A stretch of DNA of 64,000 nt from CAZCCC01 sp964535715 (GTDB taxonomy: Bacteria; Patescibacteriota; Patescibacteriia; Buchananbacterales; UBA6539). The notes under the pieces were generated by a model. It was not told where the DNA came from, did no database searches, and saw only the letters and a program-made list of their open reading frames with translations. Shown here piece after piece: positions 1 to 9,489 of the stretch. The stretch is from positions 57,698 to 121,697 of the forward strand of contig CAZHUO010000001.1 of NCBI GenBank assembly GCA_964535715.1, in the 5' to 3' direction. Position 1 is the first letter of the stretch; each line of letters starts with the position of its first letter. Position numbers and translations under genes: made by a program.

Positions 1-2
1 CA

Positions 3-1304
3 GCGCTGCCTTTTAGGCTTACTGATGACCAGCGCAAAGCCGCTTGGCAGATAATTTCTGATGTTCAAAAAAGCAGGCCGATGAATCGGCTTTTGGAAGG
101 CGAAGTCGGTAGTGGCAAAACTTTAGTGGCGATAATTGCCATGCTTAATACGGCATTAAATTGTAAGCAAGCCGTTTTGCTTGCACCGACCGAAATTTTA
201 GCCAGCCAACATTACAAAAGCATTTTTGATCTTTTACGGGGTAATGGCATTAAAACTGCGCTTTTGAGCCGTTCTTATCATATGCTGGACGGCAAAGAAG
301 CCGGAAAAAAAGAAATTTTGAATTGTTTAAAGACCGGTTTAGCAGAAATTATTGTGGGAACACATTCATTAATCCAGGAAAACGTCACATTTAAAGATTT
401 GGCATTGGCAATAATAGACGAACAGCATCGGTTCGGCGTAAACCAAAGAAAACATTTGTGCAACCTTTCCGGCAATTTGGAAACTTTTCCTCATTTTCTT
501 TCAATGACGGCAACGCCGATTCCGCGATCACTTGCTTTGACTCTGTATGGCGATTTGGAAATTTCAATTATCAAGCAGCTGCCCAAGGATCGAAAAAAAA
601 TAATTACTAAAATTATAGATTATTCATCCAAAAAAAAGACTTATGAATTTATGAGAAAACAGATACGGTCGGGCAGGCAGGCTTTTGTAATCTGCCCATT
701 GATTGATCCATCGGATAAGCTTGGAGTTAAATCAGTCAGTGAAGAATATGAAAAATTGAGCAAAGAAATATTTCCGGATTTGAAAATTAAAATGCTTCAC
801 GGCAGGCTGAAATCAGTTGAAAAAGAAAAAATAATGGTTGATTTTTTGGCTGAAAAAAGCGATATTTTGGTTGCAACCTCTGTTATTGAAGTCGGTGTTG
901 ATGTGCCTAATGCTTCAATAATGCTGATAGAGGGTGCTGACCGGTTCGGACTGGCTCAGCTTCATCAGTTCCGCGGCCGTGTCGGGCGTGGCCAGCACCA
1001 GTCATACTGTTTTTTGTTCAGTGAGAATAAAAATCCAAAGACTTGTCAAAGACTTTTGGCTTTAACTACTGCCAAAGACGGCTTTGAGCTGGCCGAACTG
1101 GATTTGCAGCTTAGAGGTCCAGGTGAAATATACGGCACAATCCAATCCGGTTTTCCGGAATTCAAAATTGCTAAATTTTCCGATGTTGAGATTATTAACC
1201 AAGCAAAAGAAGCGGCAGAAAAAATTGTTTTAGAAGGGATAGAAAAGCATTCCTTGCTTAAAGAAAAAATGGCTCAACTGTCAAAGTCAGTCCATTTGGA
1301 ATAG
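3..1304 (+). CDS. recG: ATP-dependent DNA helicase RecG, 5'-truncated by the window edge
   Basis: This is the C-terminal ~430 residues of RecG, which remodels stalled replication forks and branched DNA. The frame is already open at base 3, and the residues before the first in-frame ATG (81) match the RecG lead-in to Walker A, so that ATG is internal. Visible motifs are Walker A GEVGSGKT, a DEQH box (DEQHRFGV), motif III TATPIPRS and motif VI QFRGRVGRG, followed by the usual LRGPGE segment near the C-terminus. The wedge domain lies outside the window. The stop is TAG at 1302-1304, and a heptamer repeat follows within 30 bp. Confidence 0.95.
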   Translation, partial: ALPFRLTDDQRKAAWQIISDVQKSRPMNRLLEGEVGSGKTLVAIIAMLNTALNCKQAVLLAPTEILASQHYKSIFDLLRGNGIKTALLSRSYHMLDGKEAGKKEILNCLKTGLAEIIVGTHSLIQENVTFKDLALAIIDEQHRFGVNQRKHLCNLSGNLETFPHFLSMTATPIPRSLALTLYGDLEISIIKQLPKDRKKIITKIIDYSSKKKTYEFMRKQIRSGRQAFVICPLIDPSDKLGVKSVSEEYEKLSKEIFPDLKIKMLHGRLKSVEKEKIMVDFLAEKSDILVATSVIEVGVDVPNASIMLIEGADRFGLAQLHQFRGRVGRGQHQSYCFLFSENKNPKTCQRLLALTTAKDGFELAELDLQLRGPGEIYGTIQSGFPEFKIAKFSDVEIINQAKEAAEKIVLEGIEKHSLLKEKMAQLSKSVHLE

Positions 1305-1330
1305 TTTATAATTTTTTAGTATAATTTCTA

Positions 1331-1386
1331 CAAGCTACAAGCTACAAGCTACAAGCTACAAGCTACAAGCTACAAGCTACAAGCTG
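1331..1386. repeat. Tandem heptamer repeat, eight copies of CAAGCTA/G
   Basis: Seven perfect CAAGCTA units (1331-1379) are followed by one CAAGCTG (1380-1386). The array fills the gap between two convergent genes and runs into the 3' end of the minus-strand glycosylase: its stop codon (1377-1379) and last codons are made of repeat units. Related short motifs (AAGCAAGATAAG) occur at 9402-9436 and 31487-31570, also next to gene ends. Confidence 0.95.
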
Positions 1387-1919
1387 ATATAAAACCGCCA
1401 AAGCTTGTCTTTGTATTCACCGGCATAATCAACATTGACTCGCGGTGCTTTTTTTATATCTGTTGGTTTTATTTTCACACCCCGCTCTTCAATCCAAAGC
1501 TGGCAGCTTTTGCCAAAAGCCGGGCTGGAATTTATTGATTTGTCAATTTTAAAAGCTTTGCAGAGCTTGCCCGGTCCATCAGTTTTAGTTTTTAAGTTAA
1601 TTCCTAAAATAGGTTTAACCCCGCGGATCAAAACAGCAGCTGGATAATTTTTGTGTTCAGTCACCACATTAAGGCAATTATACATTCCATAGATTAAATA
1701 GACATACCAAAAACCTGGTGATCCAAACATTATTTCATTTCTTTTGGTTTTTCCGCGGCTGGCGTGTGAAGCTTTGTCAGATAGTCCAACGTATGCTTCA
1801 GTTTCAGTGATCATGCCAACTATTATTTTTTTACCAATTTTTCTAATTAAAAATTTTCCCAGCAATTGCTGGGCAGTTTTAATAGTTGGCTGATTGTAAA
1901 AATTTTTGTTCAGTTTCAT
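1377..1919 (-). CDS. DNA-3-methyladenine glycosylase, AAG/MPG family
   Basis: Predicted monofunctional base-excision glycosylase that removes alkylated or deaminated purines. The 180 residues fit the compact bacterial form of the Pur_DNA_glyco family. The catalytic-glutamate motif ETEAY is at residues 39-43, followed by the SHASRG segment and the GFWYVYLIYGMYNCLNVV core that matches the human AAG active-site strands. It is convergent with recG and about 24 bp downstream of radA, so this is a small repair cluster (recG, MPG, radA). The final codons and the stop are formed from the heptamer repeat, so its C-terminus has probably been reshaped by repeat growth. Confidence 0.93.
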   Translation of the reverse strand: MKLNKNFYNQPTIKTAQQLLGKFLIRKIGKKIIVGMITETEAYVGLSDKASHASRGKTKRNEIMFGSPGFWYVYLIYGMYNCLNVVTEHKNYPAAVLIRGVKPILGINLKTKTDGPGKLCKAFKIDKSINSSPAFGKSCQLWIEERGVKIKPTDIKKAPRVNVDYAGEYKDKLWRFYISL

Positions 1920-1943
1920 TACCCTCAGAGTGAGTATTTATGG

Positions 1944-3284
1944 TCAATCAATTATTTTTACCGCTTCCGCCAAGCTTTTGACTTGGTAGATTTTTGCTTT
2001 AGAAGAAATTATTTCTTTGGTATTGGGAATTATTATATTTTTAAAGCCCAATTTTTCCGCTTCAGCAATTCTTTTTGCCGTCTGATTTACAGCTCTGACT
2101 TCACCGCCCAAACCGACCTCACCGAAAGCCAACATGTCTGACGGGATAATTTTGTTTTTTAAGGCGGAATAAATCGCTAAACATACCGCCAGATCGATTG
2201 CCGGTTCGCTGACTTTCAGTCCGCCGACTAAATTGAGATAAATATCATTATTTGCCAGCTTCAAGCCCAGGCGGCGTGACAAAGTGGCAATTAAAAGTAA
2301 AAGCCGGTTTAAATCAAAGCCTTGGCTTTTGCGTTGGGGATAGCCAAAATTAGTTAAATTTTCCAGAATTTGCACTTCTATTAAAAATACTCTTGAGCCT
2401 TCCAGTGCGGCGGTAATTATTGTTCCGGCAGTTGGATTTTTTTCAGTTAAAAATATTGCTCCCGGATTTTTAACTTCAACCAAGCCTTTTGTCTGCATTT
2501 CAAATATTCCAACCTCAAATGTCGAGCCAAAACGATTTTTAACCGTTCGAAGGATTCTGAAGGAATGGAATTGGTCGCCTTCAAGGTATAAAACAGTGTC
2601 AACCAGATGTTCAAGCGTCTTGGGTCCGGCAACTTCGCCAAATTTTGTTACGTGGCCGATTATTAAAATACAAATATTATTTTTTTTCGCCATATCCAGC
2701 AGCTTCGTGGCGCAGATTCTGACCTGGTTTATGCTACCGGCGCCTGACGCCGTTTCATCAGAGTAGACAGTTTGAATAGAATCAATTATTGCAAGCTTCG
2801 GTTTTTGATCTAGTATTGTTGAAATTATCGTCTCAACATTGGTTTCGCCGAGAAAACTCAGGTTGCCGGTTTTTATTTCAAGCCGATCGATTCTGGTTTT
2901 AATTTGTTCAGCCGATTCCTCGCCTGATACATAAAGGATTGATTCTTTTATTTTATGGCAAATCTGCAAAACCAGCGTTGATTTGCCTATCCCTGGTTCG
3001 CCGCCAAGCAAGATTACTGATCCGCTTACAATCCCGCCGCCTAAGACGCGGTCAAATTCTTCAATGCCGGTTTGAAGCCTTTTAAAATTATTAATCTTTA
3101 TATTATCAAAAGATACCACTTTTGCAGGCGTTATTTTGTTTTTAGTTGTTTGGGATTTTGAATTTTTTATTTCTGATTTATCCAATGTTCCCCACTGTCC
3201 GCATTCCGTGCATCTTCCTTGCCATTTGGGAAATTGGGCATCACAGTTTTGGCAGATATAGATTTCTGAGATTGGTTTGGGCAT
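1944..3284 (-). CDS. radA: DNA repair protein RadA (Sms)
   Basis: RecA-like ATPase that drives branch migration during recombination. The 446-residue length is normal. It has an N-terminal C4 zinc finger (Cys11, Cys14, Cys25, Cys28), Walker A GGEPGIGKST near residues 93-102, the RadA-specific KNRFGS motif, and a C-terminal Lon-like domain (GEVGLGGEVRAV) without a convincing protease dyad. It is probably co-transcribed with the downstream glycosylase. A short inverted repeat (3310-3340) separates it from the propeller gene upstream in the transcription direction. Confidence 0.96.
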   Translation of the reverse strand: MPKPISEIYICQNCDAQFPKWQGRCTECGQWGTLDKSEIKNSKSQTTKNKITPAKVVSFDNIKINNFKRLQTGIEEFDRVLGGGIVSGSVILLGGEPGIGKSTLVLQICHKIKESILYVSGEESAEQIKTRIDRLEIKTGNLSFLGETNVETIISTILDQKPKLAIIDSIQTVYSDETASGAGSINQVRICATKLLDMAKKNNICILIIGHVTKFGEVAGPKTLEHLVDTVLYLEGDQFHSFRILRTVKNRFGSTFEVGIFEMQTKGLVEVKNPGAIFLTEKNPTAGTIITAALEGSRVFLIEVQILENLTNFGYPQRKSQGFDLNRLLLLIATLSRRLGLKLANNDIYLNLVGGLKVSEPAIDLAVCLAIYSALKNKIIPSDMLAFGEVGLGGEVRAVNQTAKRIAEAEKLGFKNIIIPNTKEIISSKAKIYQVKSLAEAVKIID

Positions 3285-3358
3285 ATATAGGTAAATTTAG
3301 CCAGACCAGTAAATCCAGCCGGTCAACTGGATTTACTAAATTTACTGAAATTGTTAAT

Positions 3359-4615
3359 TTATTTTAGATTAATTTTATAAAGCTTGCCGTCGGTCTTGCT
3401 GGTGAAATAAAGGTAGCTGCTGTCCTTTGAAGCCATTACACTTTCAATATTATGATTGCCTTGAGGAATTGCAATTTTGGTTTTTGCCCCGGTTTTCAAA
3501 TCAATTTTATAAAGGTCGCAGGCGGAGTTGTCCAATTCATTGGGAAATATTCCGGCTCCTCTGTCTAATTGTCTGGGCACAGCACAATAAATTGTGTCAT
3601 TATCGGCAAAGCCGCATTTGTCTACCCAAGTTTGCAGCTGGAGATTTATTCTGTTTTTTCCGATTGTGTCGCCGCTTGCCTGAACTATCCAAAGCGTCGG
3701 CTTATAATCGTTATTGCTTGAATATACGCTGTAAAGAAGCTTGTCGCCGCTGGTTGACCATTCTCCTTCAAAGCCTCTGCCCTCAACAACCGTTGATTTG
3801 AAATTTTCATTGTTTTGTCCCAAAAAATATAAATCTTCACGATCAAATGATTTTGATTTTCTAAACATCGCAATAATTTGGCCTTGCGGCGACCAATTAA
3901 CGTCGACTTTTTCATCTTCATATCCCAAGTGCTCAATTTTTACGGCATTTGAGCCGTCAGAGCTGGAAACTGCAATCCAGCGGCTTTCTTCGGTTTCTCC
4001 CATGCTTTTAAAGATGACTCGGTCGTTATTAGGAGAAAAGCTGAATTCTTTCCAATGCTGAGGTAAAGTGATTTGCTCCTTTTTTACAAAATCATAAACT
4101 ATATTTGATCCGTCGGGATATTCCAAAACCGCTTTTTGCCTGTTTGGCGACCAGGTAATATTGTCGACGCTATAAAATATCTGGTCGCTGTAAGCTTTCT
4201 GCCTGCCATCTCCGCTTATTTGGTATATTAGTCCGGAATTTCTATCATAGTATAAAATAGTGTTGCCGTCGGAATTTAAAGTTGAATAATATGCCTGGCT
4301 GGAAGTTAGGGGACTGGTTTGAGTCAGACCGCCGGCGGCAACTTGAGAAACGGCTTGGCCGGCAGGGATTTCTTCGGGCGGTACGGCCAAATTTGCATTT
4401 ATTTGTCCGGGCAATGCACCGTTTAGATTGGCTGTCGGTATATTAGCATTGCCTCCGCTGGGCGGTAAGATTCCCGGCTCGCCGTTTACATTCACATTAG
4501 GGCCGACTGGCGGAATAGTCGGCTTTAAAAAAAATAAGTATAATAGATAGCCGATTGCTATTACTCCCAAAATAAAGGCGATTATTAATAAAATTTTTTT
4601 CCAGTCTAAATTCAT
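3359..4615 (-). CDS. Membrane-anchored beta-propeller (WD40/TolB-like) protein
   Basis: The 418 residues start with one hydrophobic segment (residues ~8-29) that would act as an uncleaved signal anchor. A Pro/Asn/Gly-rich linker of about 70 residues follows, then repeated blades with motifs such as YYDRNSGLIYQISGDG, SPNRQKAVLEYP and WSPQGQIIAMF, typical of PD40/TolB-like propellers. The C-terminal domain should face outside. No enzymatic signature is visible; a binding or scaffolding role is only inferred. It lies 16 bp downstream of the repeat-rich membrane protein gene, suggesting one operon with clpC. Confidence 0.75.
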   Translation of the reverse strand: MNLDWKKILLIIAFILGVIAIGYLLYLFFLKPTIPPVGPNVNVNGEPGILPPSGGNANIPTANLNGALPGQINANLAVPPEEIPAGQAVSQVAAGGLTQTSPLTSSQAYYSTLNSDGNTILYYDRNSGLIYQISGDGRQKAYSDQIFYSVDNITWSPNRQKAVLEYPDGSNIVYDFVKKEQITLPQHWKEFSFSPNNDRVIFKSMGETEESRWIAVSSSDGSNAVKIEHLGYEDEKVDVNWSPQGQIIAMFRKSKSFDREDLYFLGQNNENFKSTVVEGRGFEGEWSTSGDKLLYSVYSSNNDYKPTLWIVQASGDTIGKNRINLQLQTWVDKCGFADNDTIYCAVPRQLDRGAGIFPNELDNSACDLYKIDLKTGAKTKIAIPQGNHNIESVMASKDSSYLYFTSKTDGKLYKINLK

Positions 4616-4631
4616 ATATTTGAATTATTTT

Positions 4632-5906
4632 TTAACCAAATAGTAAAAATCCCAATATTGAGATAACCGATTTTGATATTTCCATTGCCACAATTAATAT
4701 TACAAAAATCGTAAGAATAATCAGCGCAAAAAATGATCCAATAAAAATGCAGCCTAAAATTTCAAATATTCCCAAGCAGCCTTCAAGATTTTTTTTCGGA
4801 TCTGTCGTATCTTCGTTTTCATTATTTGGTCCCAAAGCGCCTAATGACGGAATCCATTCACTGCCGAATTTGGCAAAAAATTGCCCCCAGGGCGTAAAAT
4901 AACGGTTTAAAAAATGAAAAGGAATATAACAATAAAAGCAGCCCCAACTGGGTATTATATTAAGCCAAGCCATTTTTAAAGCGCCGCCCGTTGCTTTGCT
5001 AGTTGCCTGCTGAGCTTTATTTTTCAATTTTTGCACTCTTCCTTTCAGTCCTTTTTCTTCTTTATCCTTTTTTTTATCAGAAGACAATTCTCTTTTTGTT
5101 TCTTGTTCATTCGGCTGATTTTGAGCTTCATCATTTTCTTGCGGCTGCTTTTCTTTTTTGTTTTTATCATCAGTTGGATTTTTTAATGGAGTTTCTTGTC
5201 CGGTTTTGTAGTCTGATTTTTTTTCATTATCGTTTTCTTCTTGGCCACTTGGTTTGTTTTGATCAGCTTTTGGCGATTCTTTTTTTTCTTCCTCATCCAC
5301 TTTTTTTTGTTCTTCTGTCTTTTTTGATTCTTCATCTTTAGCAGTTTCACTTCCTTTTTTCTGATTATTATCCTCTGATTCTTTTTCTTCTGATTTTTTA
5401 CTTTGGTTCTGATCGGGCTGGCTTTCAGGATTTTCCTGATTTTGCTGCGTCTGATTTTCCGGTTCATTTGCCCCTGAATCAGGCTGGCTTTGATCCTGAT
5501 TGGGCTGGCTTTCAGGATTTTCCTGATTTTGCTGCGTCTGATTTTCCGGTTCATTTGCCCCTGAATCAGGCTGGCTTTGATCCTGATTAGGCTGGCTTTC
5601 AGGATTTTTTTGATTTTGATTTTTTGATTGGTTTTCTTTTTGGTTGTTTTGGCTCTTAGGGCTTGCTTGGCCGGCATTTTTGCTATCCGGCGATCTTTTC
5701 GATTTTTCCGTTTTTTGTTTTTGATTTTGCGCTCCGACTTTTTTTAAAGCCTCTTGTTCGGCATTTATTTGCTCAATTATAGTTTTTCTTATCTCATCAT
5801 TTAAGGCTCTTTTCAGCTTCTGCTGTTCAGAAGGCGCCATATTGCCTATTTGAGCAATTGGCTTTGATATTTCTTCATCTGATATTTTAATGTCTGGCTC
5901 AGCCAT
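4632..5906 (-). CDS. Repeat-rich disordered protein with C-terminal membrane segments
   Basis: The 424 residues have three parts. An N-terminal ~60 residues is ordinary sequence. A very long Gln/Asn/Glu/Lys/Ser-rich region (about residues 60-300) is predicted disordered and includes a 29-residue unit present twice in full plus a partial third copy. A C-terminal ~120 residues carries at least two hydrophobic segments, ending in a strongly hydrophobic helix before SVISILGFLLFG. I do not recognise a family. The order clpC, this gene, propeller gene has spacers of only 15-16 bp, suggesting a shared envelope role. Confidence 0.7.
   Translation of the reverse strand: MAEPDIKISDEEISKPIAQIGNMAPSEQQKLKRALNDEIRKTIIEQINAEQEALKKVGAQNQKQKTEKSKRSPDSKNAGQASPKSQNNQKENQSKNQNQKNPESQPNQDQSQPDSGANEPENQTQQNQENPESQPNQDQSQPDSGANEPENQTQQNQENPESQPDQNQSKKSEEKESEDNNQKKGSETAKDEESKKTEEQKKVDEEEKKESPKADQNKPSGQEENDNEKKSDYKTGQETPLKNPTDDKNKKEKQPQENDEAQNQPNEQETKRELSSDKKKDKEEKGLKGRVQKLKNKAQQATSKATGGALKMAWLNIIPSWGCFYCYIPFHFLNRYFTPWGQFFAKFGSEWIPSLGALGPNNENEDTTDPKKNLEGCLGIFEILGCIFIGSFFALIILTIFVILIVAMEISKSVISILGFLLFG
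5425..5598. repeat. 87-bp tandem duplication inside a coding region
   Basis: Two nearly identical 87-bp units (5425-5511 and 5512-5598) are followed by the start of a third at 5599. The period is 29 codons, so the frame is kept. The near identity of the copies indicates recent expansion by slippage or unequal recombination. Confidence 0.93.
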
Positions 5907-5921
5907 TTATTTTACTGTTAT

Positions 5922-8396
5922 TTATCTATTAATGCTTTCAATTTTTATTTTTTCCACTTTTCCTTTGCTTGAAAGAATTTGTTTGGCAATCATATTTTCC
6001 AAAAGATTTTGGATATTTTTTCTGATTGCCCTTGCTCCGCTTTCCGGAGAATAGCTGATGCTGGTTATTTCCTTTGCTATCTTTGGCATTAATTCTATTG
6101 TAAATCCTTGATTTTCAAGCCGTTCTTTCAATTCATTCAGCTGCAGCTTAGCAATTTTTTCCAGGCTTTTTTTATCCAGCGGCTTGAAAACGATAGTCTT
6201 GTCCAATCTGTCTAAAAATTCTGGCGGAAATTTGTCTTTTAGCTGTTTTAAAACTTCTCGTTCGATTTGCTCCAGGTTTTTTTCCAGCGTAGTGTTTTCA
6301 ATTTCTGCCTGAAAGCCTAAAGCCGCCTGCTGATTGAATTTGTTCGAACCTAAGTTTGAGGTCATTATGATTATTGTATTTTTAAAATCTATTTTTTTGC
6401 CAGAACCGTCGGTTAAATATCCGTCTTCCAATATTTGGAGCATTAAATTGAATATCTGCGGATGAGCTTTTTCTATTTCATCAAACAAGACAACGGAATA
6501 CGGCTTTCTTTTTACCTCGTCGGTCAGTTTTGTTCCGTCTTTGTAGCCGATATAGCCGGCCGGCGCTCCGATCAGCTTTGAGGCATTAAAGCTTTCGGCG
6601 AATTCGGACATATCAATTTTTATTAAAGCATGGGGGTCACTGAAAACAGTTTCAGCAAGGACTTTTGCCAGCTCAGTTTTGCCTACGCCGGAAGGCCCCA
6701 AAAACATAAAAGATCCAATCGGCCTGTTGGCATTTGTCACTCCGGCTCTTGATCGACGGATAAATTCCGCCAAGCTTTTTAAGGCGTTGTCTTGGCCGAT
6801 AATTTTTTTGCTTAGCATTTTTTCCAGATTAAGCAATTTTTTCTTTTCGCTTAAGATCAATTCGTTGGTTGGAATGCCGGTTATTTTTGAAACTATTAAG
6901 GCAATATCTTTTTCGGTAATTACGCTTGTTTTTTTGGGATGGGTTTTTTCCAGCGATTCTTTTAAAACATTTATCTGCTTTTTGATTTCCTGGCTTGCTT
7001 GTTTGAATCTGAGGGCGATATTAAATCTTTCCTGTTCAATTGCTTCTATCTTTTTTTGTTCTATTTCCGAAAGTTCATTTTCAAAATATTCAATTTCTTT
7101 AGTTTGAGGTAAAGCGGTTTTTTTAATTTTTATCGCTGAAGATGCCTCATCAATAAGATCAATGGCTTTATCGGGTAAAAATCGGTCGGTAATATATTTT
7201 TGTGAAAGCTGAGCCGCGGTGATTATCGCTTTGTCGTCTATTTTTACCTGATGAAAAATTTCATAATTATGCCTGATGCCTTTGAGTATTTCAATTGTTT
7301 TATTTAAATCAGGCTGGCTGATATTGATTGTCTGAAATCGCCGTTCTAATGCCGGATCGCTTTCAATATGTTTTTTGTAGTCCAAAGGCGTTGTTGCGCC
7401 AATGCAGCGGATTTCACCTCTGGCCAAAGCCGGCTTTAGGATATTTGCCGCATCCATTGAGCCATTGGCTGATCCGGCGCCGATGATATTGTGGATTTCA
7501 TCAATAAAAAGAATGATATTGTCATTTTGCTTGACTTCATTAAGAATTTGCTTTATTCGATTTTCAAATTCACCCCTGAAGCTTGTGCCGGCGACAACAA
7601 GGCTTAGATCAAGCGAGTAGATTGATTTTTTTAGAAGAATTTCAGGTACTTCTTTTTCATTGATTTTTTTTGCGAGCCCTTCGACGATTGCTGTTTTTCC
7701 GACTCCCGGATCGCCCAAAAGCAGGGGATTATTTTTATTCCGGCGGGAAAGGATTTGAATAAGTCGATTGATTTCTTCTTCTCTTCCGATAACCGGATCA
7801 ATATTTATTTGAATTTTTTTGTCTGTTAAATTTGTGGCAAAAAGATCCAGGGCTGAACGCAAAGCGGTGTTTTGCTGGTTGATTTCTCCGAGGTAGCCTT
7901 CGCCATGGCTTTGATTTTCGAAGTAGTTCAGGCTGCCGGTTAAATCGGGAAATTTTGAAGTGCTGTTTATTACCATATCGGTTTGCTTTTTAATTTCCAT
8001 CGCATTTATATTTTTCTGCCTGAAAAAATCAATAATTGATTCATCTTTTGACACAATTAATGATGCCAGCAGATGTTCTGTTCCGATATAGCGATGCTTA
8101 TTAAGGCCGGAAATTAAAAACGCCCTTTCCAATATTTTTTTAGTATTTTGGTCAAGGCCGATTTGATCCAATGTTTTTTTTCTTTTGAGGGCATTTTGCA
8201 GATCATCTTTTATTTCTTGGCCTTTGATTTTTGCCTTATCTAAAATTTGGAAGGCAATGCTTCCTTTCTGCTCGGAAAGGCCATAAAGGACATGTTTTGG
8301 GGTAATGCTTTTATGGCCGGAATTTAACGCCAAATTAAAAGCACTTTTTAAGGCATCTTTTGAGTGATTGCTGAATTTTTCAAAAATTGAAATCAT
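5922..8396 (-). CDS. clpC: ATP-dependent Clp unfoldase subunit, ClpC/ClpB type
   Basis: An 824-residue Hsp100 AAA+ unfoldase. The N-terminal Clp_N repeat domain (residues ~1-150) precedes nucleotide domain 1 with Walker A GDPGVGKTAIVEG and Walker B IILFIDEIHNI, a short coiled middle region around residues 410-480, and domain 2 with Walker A GPSGVGKTELAK and Walker B VVLFDEIEKAHP, then the C-terminal D2-small domain. The short middle region suggests ClpC rather than the long-linker ClpB. No clpP lies in the window. It is the first gene of a minus-strand run with the disordered and propeller membrane proteins. Confidence 0.92.
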   Translation of the reverse strand: MISIFEKFSNHSKDALKSAFNLALNSGHKSITPKHVLYGLSEQKGSIAFQILDKAKIKGQEIKDDLQNALKRKKTLDQIGLDQNTKKILERAFLISGLNKHRYIGTEHLLASLIVSKDESIIDFFRQKNINAMEIKKQTDMVINSTSKFPDLTGSLNYFENQSHGEGYLGEINQQNTALRSALDLFATNLTDKKIQINIDPVIGREEEINRLIQILSRRNKNNPLLLGDPGVGKTAIVEGLAKKINEKEVPEILLKKSIYSLDLSLVVAGTSFRGEFENRIKQILNEVKQNDNIILFIDEIHNIIGAGSANGSMDAANILKPALARGEIRCIGATTPLDYKKHIESDPALERRFQTINISQPDLNKTIEILKGIRHNYEIFHQVKIDDKAIITAAQLSQKYITDRFLPDKAIDLIDEASSAIKIKKTALPQTKEIEYFENELSEIEQKKIEAIEQERFNIALRFKQASQEIKKQINVLKESLEKTHPKKTSVITEKDIALIVSKITGIPTNELILSEKKKLLNLEKMLSKKIIGQDNALKSLAEFIRRSRAGVTNANRPIGSFMFLGPSGVGKTELAKVLAETVFSDPHALIKIDMSEFAESFNASKLIGAPAGYIGYKDGTKLTDEVKRKPYSVVLFDEIEKAHPQIFNLMLQILEDGYLTDGSGKKIDFKNTIIIMTSNLGSNKFNQQAALGFQAEIENTTLEKNLEQIEREVLKQLKDKFPPEFLDRLDKTIVFKPLDKKSLEKIAKLQLNELKERLENQGFTIELMPKIAKEITSISYSPESGARAIRKNIQNLLENMIAKQILSSKGKVEKIKIESINR

Positions 8397-8498
8397 GTTT
8401 TATTAAATTACAATTCCAAAATCTCAAATCCCAAACCTCTTAGAAACATAATTTAGGATTTATTCATTAAAACTTGCAATTCGTTATTTGGTGCTTAG

Positions 8499-9392
8499 TT
8501 AGATCATCTTGCGCAAAGTGGCAATTCTTTCCTGAATTGGCGGGTGGGTCGAAAAAAGCTTTGCCAGCAAATGCTTATTTTTTCCAAAAGGGCTTGAAAT
8601 ATAAAGATGGGCAGTGGCATTATTTGCTCTTTTTATGGAAATATTTTCGGCTTCAATTTTTTCAAGCGCTCTGGCTAAACCTTCCGGATAACGCGTTAAA
8701 AGAGACCCCGAAGCATCAGCTAAAAATTCTCTTTTTCTGGAAATTGCCAGCTGGATTAATTTTCCAATAAGCGGGGAAAGGATTAAAAGAATAATCCCGA
8801 CAATTAAAAGAATTGCGCCAATCTGGCCGCCGGATTTGCTATCCTTTTTATTCCCGCCAAAAAAACTGATTCTTACAAACCAGTCTGAAAGCAGAGCGAC
8901 TAATCCAACCATTACTATTACTATGGTCATTACCAGTATGTCGTAATTTTTTATATGAGAAAGCTCATGAGCAATTACTCCTTCCAGCTCTTCGTTTTGG
9001 AGTTTTTCAATCGCTCCGCTGGTGACGGCTATTGAAGCATGTTTTGGGTTTCTGCCGCAGGCGAAAGCGTTTATTGACGGATCAGAAATAATATAGACTT
9101 TTGGCATTGGCGTTCCGGCCGTAATTGCAAGATTTTCAACCATTCGGTATAAATATGAATTATCTTGATCCTTGATCGGGCCTTTGGCGCCGGCACTCAT
9201 TAATGCGACCTTGTCGCCTTCAAAGTAGCTTATTAGGGATATTACTATTGAAAAAATGGACGCGACAAACAATCCGTTATAGCCGGTGTTAGTTGATTGC
9301 GAAAAAGCCCAGCCGGCCAAAAGGATTATTATAATGAATGATGCGATTAAAATTACGGTTTTTCTTTTATTGCTGTCAATTTGGTTGTACAT
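8499..9392 (-). CDS. htpX: Zinc metalloprotease HtpX
   Basis: Integral-membrane M48 protease that degrades damaged membrane proteins. The 297 residues show two N-terminal membrane helices (residues ~11-30 and 40-56), the zinc motif HELSH at residues 142-146, two further hydrophobic segments, and the downstream glutamate ligand in the REFLADASG motif. The C-terminal HPPIQERIATLR tail is typical of the family. Its upstream spacer holds AAGCAAGATAAG repeats and a large palindrome, with lemA beyond; htpX and lemA are frequent neighbours in bacteria. Confidence 0.95.
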   Translation of the reverse strand: MYNQIDSNKRKTVILIASFIIIILLAGWAFSQSTNTGYNGLFVASIFSIVISLISYFEGDKVALMSAGAKGPIKDQDNSYLYRMVENLAITAGTPMPKVYIISDPSINAFACGRNPKHASIAVTSGAIEKLQNEELEGVIAHELSHIKNYDILVMTIVIVMVGLVALLSDWFVRISFFGGNKKDSKSGGQIGAILLIVGIILLILSPLIGKLIQLAISRKREFLADASGSLLTRYPEGLARALEKIEAENISIKRANNATAHLYISSPFGKNKHLLAKLFSTHPPIQERIATLRKMI

Positions 9393-9401
9393 ATTTAAGC
9401 A

Positions 9402-9436
9402 AGATAAGTTTTAAGCAAGATAAGTGAGATAAGTGG
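9402..9436. repeat. Degenerate AAGCAAGATAAG direct repeats
   Basis: Two AAGCAAGATAAG copies and a decayed third (GTGAGATAAGTGG) lie just upstream of htpX. The same 12-mer builds the inverted repeat at 31487-31570. Confidence 0.8.
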
Positions 9437-9489
9437 TATTAGAAAAATCTTAATATTTAGTTAGATTGTAAACAAATTCCGGAATATAA

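Noticed and set aside
1331..1386. CRISPR array
   Set aside because: Seven-base head-to-tail repeats without spacers; no cas genes anywhere in the window.
5183..5677. 164-codon lysine-rich frame inside the repeat region of the disordered membrane protein
   Set aside because: A shadow in another frame of the Gln/Asn/Glu-rich coding sequence; its periodicity is that of the 87-bp repeat.
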